A program made the translations under genes and the position numbers. The notes beneath the pieces are model-generated. The model worked only from the letters and a program-made list of their open reading frames with translations. It had not been told where the DNA came from and did no database searches. A stretch of 10,099 nucleotides of DNA from the NCBI GenBank assembly GCA_028565635.1, contig JAOXYB010067922.1, forward strand, positions 1-10,099, read 5' to 3'. Below, in pieces: positions 8,421-10,099 of this stretch. The stretch's first letter is position 1. Each line of letters opens with the position of its first letter. This DNA is from Phoronis ovalis (Eukaryota > Phoronida > Phoronidae).

Positions 8421-8460
8421 ATTTCATCTGCCAGCAGATGATTTCATCTGCCAGCAGATG
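8421..8460. repeat. Two exact 20-bp tandem repeats in the right arm
   Basis: ATTTCATCTGCCAGCAGATG occurs at 8421-8440 and again at 8441-8460. The unit uses the same words as the left arm but with a different period, so the two arms have expanded independently inside the terminal repeats. Confidence 0.9.
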
Positions 8461-8536
8461 ATTTCTAGCAGATATCTGCTATCTGCTAATTTGACGTTTT
8501 CATCTGCTATCTGTTATCTGCTAACTTGACGTTCCT
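8457..8536 (-). repeat. Right terminal inverted repeat (80 bp)
   Basis: The reverse complement of this segment aligns end to end with 7876-7956, including the internal duplication and the 16-bp palindrome TAGCAGATATCTGCTA. Confidence 0.9.
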
Positions 8537-8545
8537 AATAAGTCA
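8537..8545. repeat. Right target-site duplication, AATAAGTCA
   Basis: Exact copy of 7867-7875, directly adjoining the right end of the foldback element. Confidence 0.9.
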
Positions 8546-8669
8546 TGTACTATTTTACATATATTTCAATGTTATTTGCTTTTAATCCAGTTCAGCTTAT
8601 TGCTTTTATATAGAAACTTGAAACTTAGAACGTATTCCTGAACTATTTCCTAACGTAACGTGTTCTTAC

Positions 8670-8696
8670 TGTTTCTGGTGATTTCTTTGCACACAT
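8670..8696 (-). CDS. Possible first coding exon on the minus strand (MCAKKSPET)
   Basis: ATG at 8694-8696 with a purine at -3 opens nine codons, MCAKKSPET, followed at once by a donor-like ACA/GTAAGA. A GC-rich, E2F-like patch lies about 105 bases upstream in transcription order, the right place for a promoter. The foldback element would fall in the following intron. All evidence is by arrangement only; no downstream exon joins it with certainty. The frame also stays open through the donor to a stop near 8643. Confidence 0.2.
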
Positions 8697-8798
8697 GTCA
8701 GTAGCAACCCGCCGGACAACTACTCTTACATCCGCGAAAAAGATATAGTGCGATTTGACTGTTAATAACGCTAGATAAACGCAGACACACACTAAAAA

Positions 8799-8820
8799 TT
8801 GGCGCCAGTTCCCGGGCGGG
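8799..8820. promoter_or_regulatory. GC-rich patch with TTGGCGCC and CCCGGGCGGG
   Basis: TTGGCGCC (8799-8806) matches the core of E2F sites, and CCCGGGCGGG (8811-8820) is GC-box-like. Such GC-rich sequence is rare in this window, so it may mark a promoter, more likely for the minus-strand candidates than for the gene-free right side. No TATA box or start site can be assigned. Confidence 0.3.
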
Positions 8821-8860
8821 TTTCTACTGTGTTGAATATAAATCATAGATAACAGCTATG

Positions 8861-9475
8861 TAAACTTTGAAAAGGACCAGAGAAAGAAAAACCGACGAGT
8901 ATTTTTGTAATGTCGTAACACGTCTGAATTCTTGATGACAGATGGAAACGTCACAAAACGTGTCACCACGTGCGACGTTTAATTTATACTTCGCGTAATA
9001 TATGGGTACATGGGATTGTGTAGTAGGGTGCCGGGCTATTTCAATATTATAGTAAATATATTGAATGTATCTTCATTGGAAACAAACAAATCAGTGGATG
9101 TTGTTAAGTTTTGTTACTGTATTTTCAAGGTGTACCATAATTTCTAAGCTTATTCAAATACATTGTACATAACATGCTGTTATTTTAGTAATTATGCATA
9201 AAACTGGATTTTTGAATATGATTCTTTCAGGATTTTTCTAATTAATATTTTAAGGTGGCAACAATGGTTGATGTTATTCTTTAAAATAGCTTCTCTATAC
9301 AGTCAAGTTAATTGCTTGTTTGATTTAAAGTCTAGTGGACCAGTTTATAAAAAATGAATTTTATAATTATTCTTTATAATTGTGGATAAACAAATATGAC
9401 TTGCTTATTACGGATCGTATTTTCTGGGATCTAATCAAACTGAAATTCATGTATATATTTTACACTAACGAGAGC
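8861..9475. other. AT-rich stretch without a gene
   Basis: No open frame, splice pair or RNA gene was recognised on either strand. Its left part holds one copy of a dispersed repeat (8915-8954) and a CACGTG E-box word at about 8967; neither has a clear function here. Confidence 0.6.
8915..8954 (+). repeat. Dispersed repeat, copy 1 (GTAACACGT...GAAACGTCAC)
   Basis: This segment aligns with 9779-9821 over its whole length, sharing GTAACACGT at one end, a TGATGACA/GTATGACA word in the middle and GAAACGTCAC at the other end. The weak similarity extends leftward by some 25 bases. Confidence 0.6.
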
Positions 9476-9613
9476 AGTTTTGGCAAATGTATATGATAAT
9501 AGTATTTAGACGTATTCTATCTTCAGCACAATCCCCTTTTTAAGAGTTTTGGCAAATTGATATGATAATAACATTTTGATGAATTTTTGCTTCGGCACAA
9601 TCATTTTTGATAC
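9476..9613 (+). repeat. Diverged tandem duplication, 69-bp unit, two copies
   Basis: Both units begin AGTTTTGGCAAAT, continue with ATATGATAATA and end in CAGCACAATC or CGGCACAATC followed by a T-rich tail; they start at 9476 and 9545. A possible third, much weaker copy starts at 9627. Only noncoding words are conserved. Confidence 0.75.
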
Positions 9614-9778
9614 TTACATTTCATATAGTTTTGCAAAAGAAAATTTTGCATAAAATAATGAAAATTTGTTCTTACCGTTTCTTGAAAATTATTTCCTGAC
9701 ATATTGAATAAGAATTCTTGTTAAATAATATGATAAACTTTGGAGTAACTAATTTTCCGCCAAATCTTTTTGCAATTT
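9614..9778. other. AT-rich stretch, no gene seen
   Basis: No supported feature other than the doubtful third copy of the 69-bp repeat at its left edge. Confidence 0.55.
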
Positions 9779-9821
9779 GTAACACGTTTGAACGCTGTAT
9801 GACAACAAAGTGAAACGTCAC
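9779..9821 (+). repeat. Dispersed repeat, copy 2 (GTAACACGT...GAAACGTCAC)
   Basis: Partner of 8915-8954 in the same orientation, about 865 bases away. A further TGACGTAAG, resembling a CRE half-site, follows at about 9829. Confidence 0.6.
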
Positions 9822-9860
9822 TATATTTGACGTAAGGGACTGGTCAGAAATTACCAACAC

Positions 9861-9942
9861 GAATTTTTGTGCAAGGCAAAAGGGGGGGGGGTGTCGTGAA
9901 TTTTTGTGCACCACGAAAGGGGGGTTGTAATTTTTTTGCGCA
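9861..9942 (+). repeat. Diverged tandem repeat with G10 and G6 runs
   Basis: GAATTTTTGTGCA occurs at 9861-9873 and 9898-9910, each followed by an AAAG-plus-G-run (ten Gs at 9882-9891; six at 9919-9924), and a weaker third copy (AATTTTTTTGCGCA) ends at 9942. The period is 37 then about 31 bases. Confidence 0.7.
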
Positions 9943-10099
9943 GTGATTCTTAAATACCTTGATTTTCACAAATTAGTAGGAAAAGAGAGGATCCCTAAAC
10001 AAGAAAAAATTAAAATAATTACAGCACACTTAGCAGCAAGTCAACTTAATACCAAGTTACCCAGCAACTTAGAGAAATCAAATAGTATGAATGACAGTT
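9943..10099. other. Right edge, no gene seen
   Basis: AT-rich sequence with no open frame or repeat that I can support. Confidence 0.5.

Larger units (their letters stand above)
7876..8536. mobile_element. Foldback-type non-autonomous DNA transposon, 661 bp
   Basis: Both ends begin AGGAACGTCAAGTTAGCAGA when read inward. The terminal inverted repeats span 7876-7956 and 8457-8536 and differ by two substitutions and one single-base gap. A perfect 9-bp target-site duplication flanks them. Inside are short GCAGAT/GATGATTTC repeats in both orientations and a long A-rich core; there is no open frame, so the element cannot encode its own transposase. Long inverted repeats made of shorter repeats with a 9-bp duplication are typical of Foldback elements and of Mutator-like (MULE) transposons, known for 9-11 bp duplications. 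The superfamily is inferred from that only. The intact duplication and near-identical ends suggest a fairly recent insertion, probably into an intron or promoter-proximal region of the minus-strand candidate gene. Confidence 0.88.

Noticed and set aside
7867-8545. Reading the GCAGAT/GATGATTTC array as a CRISPR array
   Set aside because: The repeats are degenerate, occur in both orientations, have no unique spacers of constant length and sit between transposon ends in a eukaryotic sequence.
1-10099. tRNA, rRNA or tRNA-derived SINE sequences
   Set aside because: No A-box/B-box pair, cloverleaf or rRNA-like stretch was found on reading both strands.

Overview
The window looks like a piece of an AT-rich invertebrate animal genome. 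There are no prokaryote-style packed genes. Most of it is intron-like or intergenic DNA with short low-complexity tracts, and the one secure coding segment starts at a spliceosomal 3' splice site. A marine lophotrochozoan such as a mollusc is my guess, but nothing in the sequence fixes the taxon.

Layout: 1-3110 is probably the last intron of a plus-strand gene. It holds a TG microsatellite, a GC-rich low-complexity block with a C12 run, and a small perfect hairpin. A pyrimidine-rich tract and TAG acceptor at 3110 lead into a large terminal coding exon (3111-4432). This exon encodes 439 residues: a disordered, proline- and Ser/Asn/Gln-rich linker with two YxN motifs (GRB2 SH2-type sites), then a C-terminal SAM domain ending in NGYRPKL. 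That architecture fits the C-terminal half of a GAREM protein (GRB2-associated regulator of MAPK). The N-terminal CABIT domain would lie upstream of the window. The 3' UTR follows, with possible poly(A) signals at 4577 and 5296.

From about 5800 to 8850 several weaker minus-strand signals appear: exon-like open segments at 5801-6013, 6374-6451, 6624-6785, 7016-7154, 7422-7511 and 7534-7701, and a possible short first exon near 8670-8696 beneath a GC-rich, E2F-like patch (8799-8820). Two of them (6624-6785 and 7016-7154) are clearly diverged copies of one another with both splice junctions conserved. They suggest a convergent gene, or the decaying remains of one. I could not assemble a single uninterrupted reading frame or recognise the product.

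The most striking structure is a complete, apparently non-coding foldback transposable element at 7876-8536 (661 bp). It has about 80-bp terminal inverted repeats, a perfect 9-bp target-site duplication (AATAAGTCA), arms built of short GCAGAT/GATGATTTC repeats, and a core of about 320 bp that is almost entirely A and T with A heavily favoured on the plus strand. The 9-bp duplication and long repeats resemble Mutator-like or Foldback-type DNA transposons. The right end (8861-10099) has no recognisable gene but carries several diverged short repeats.
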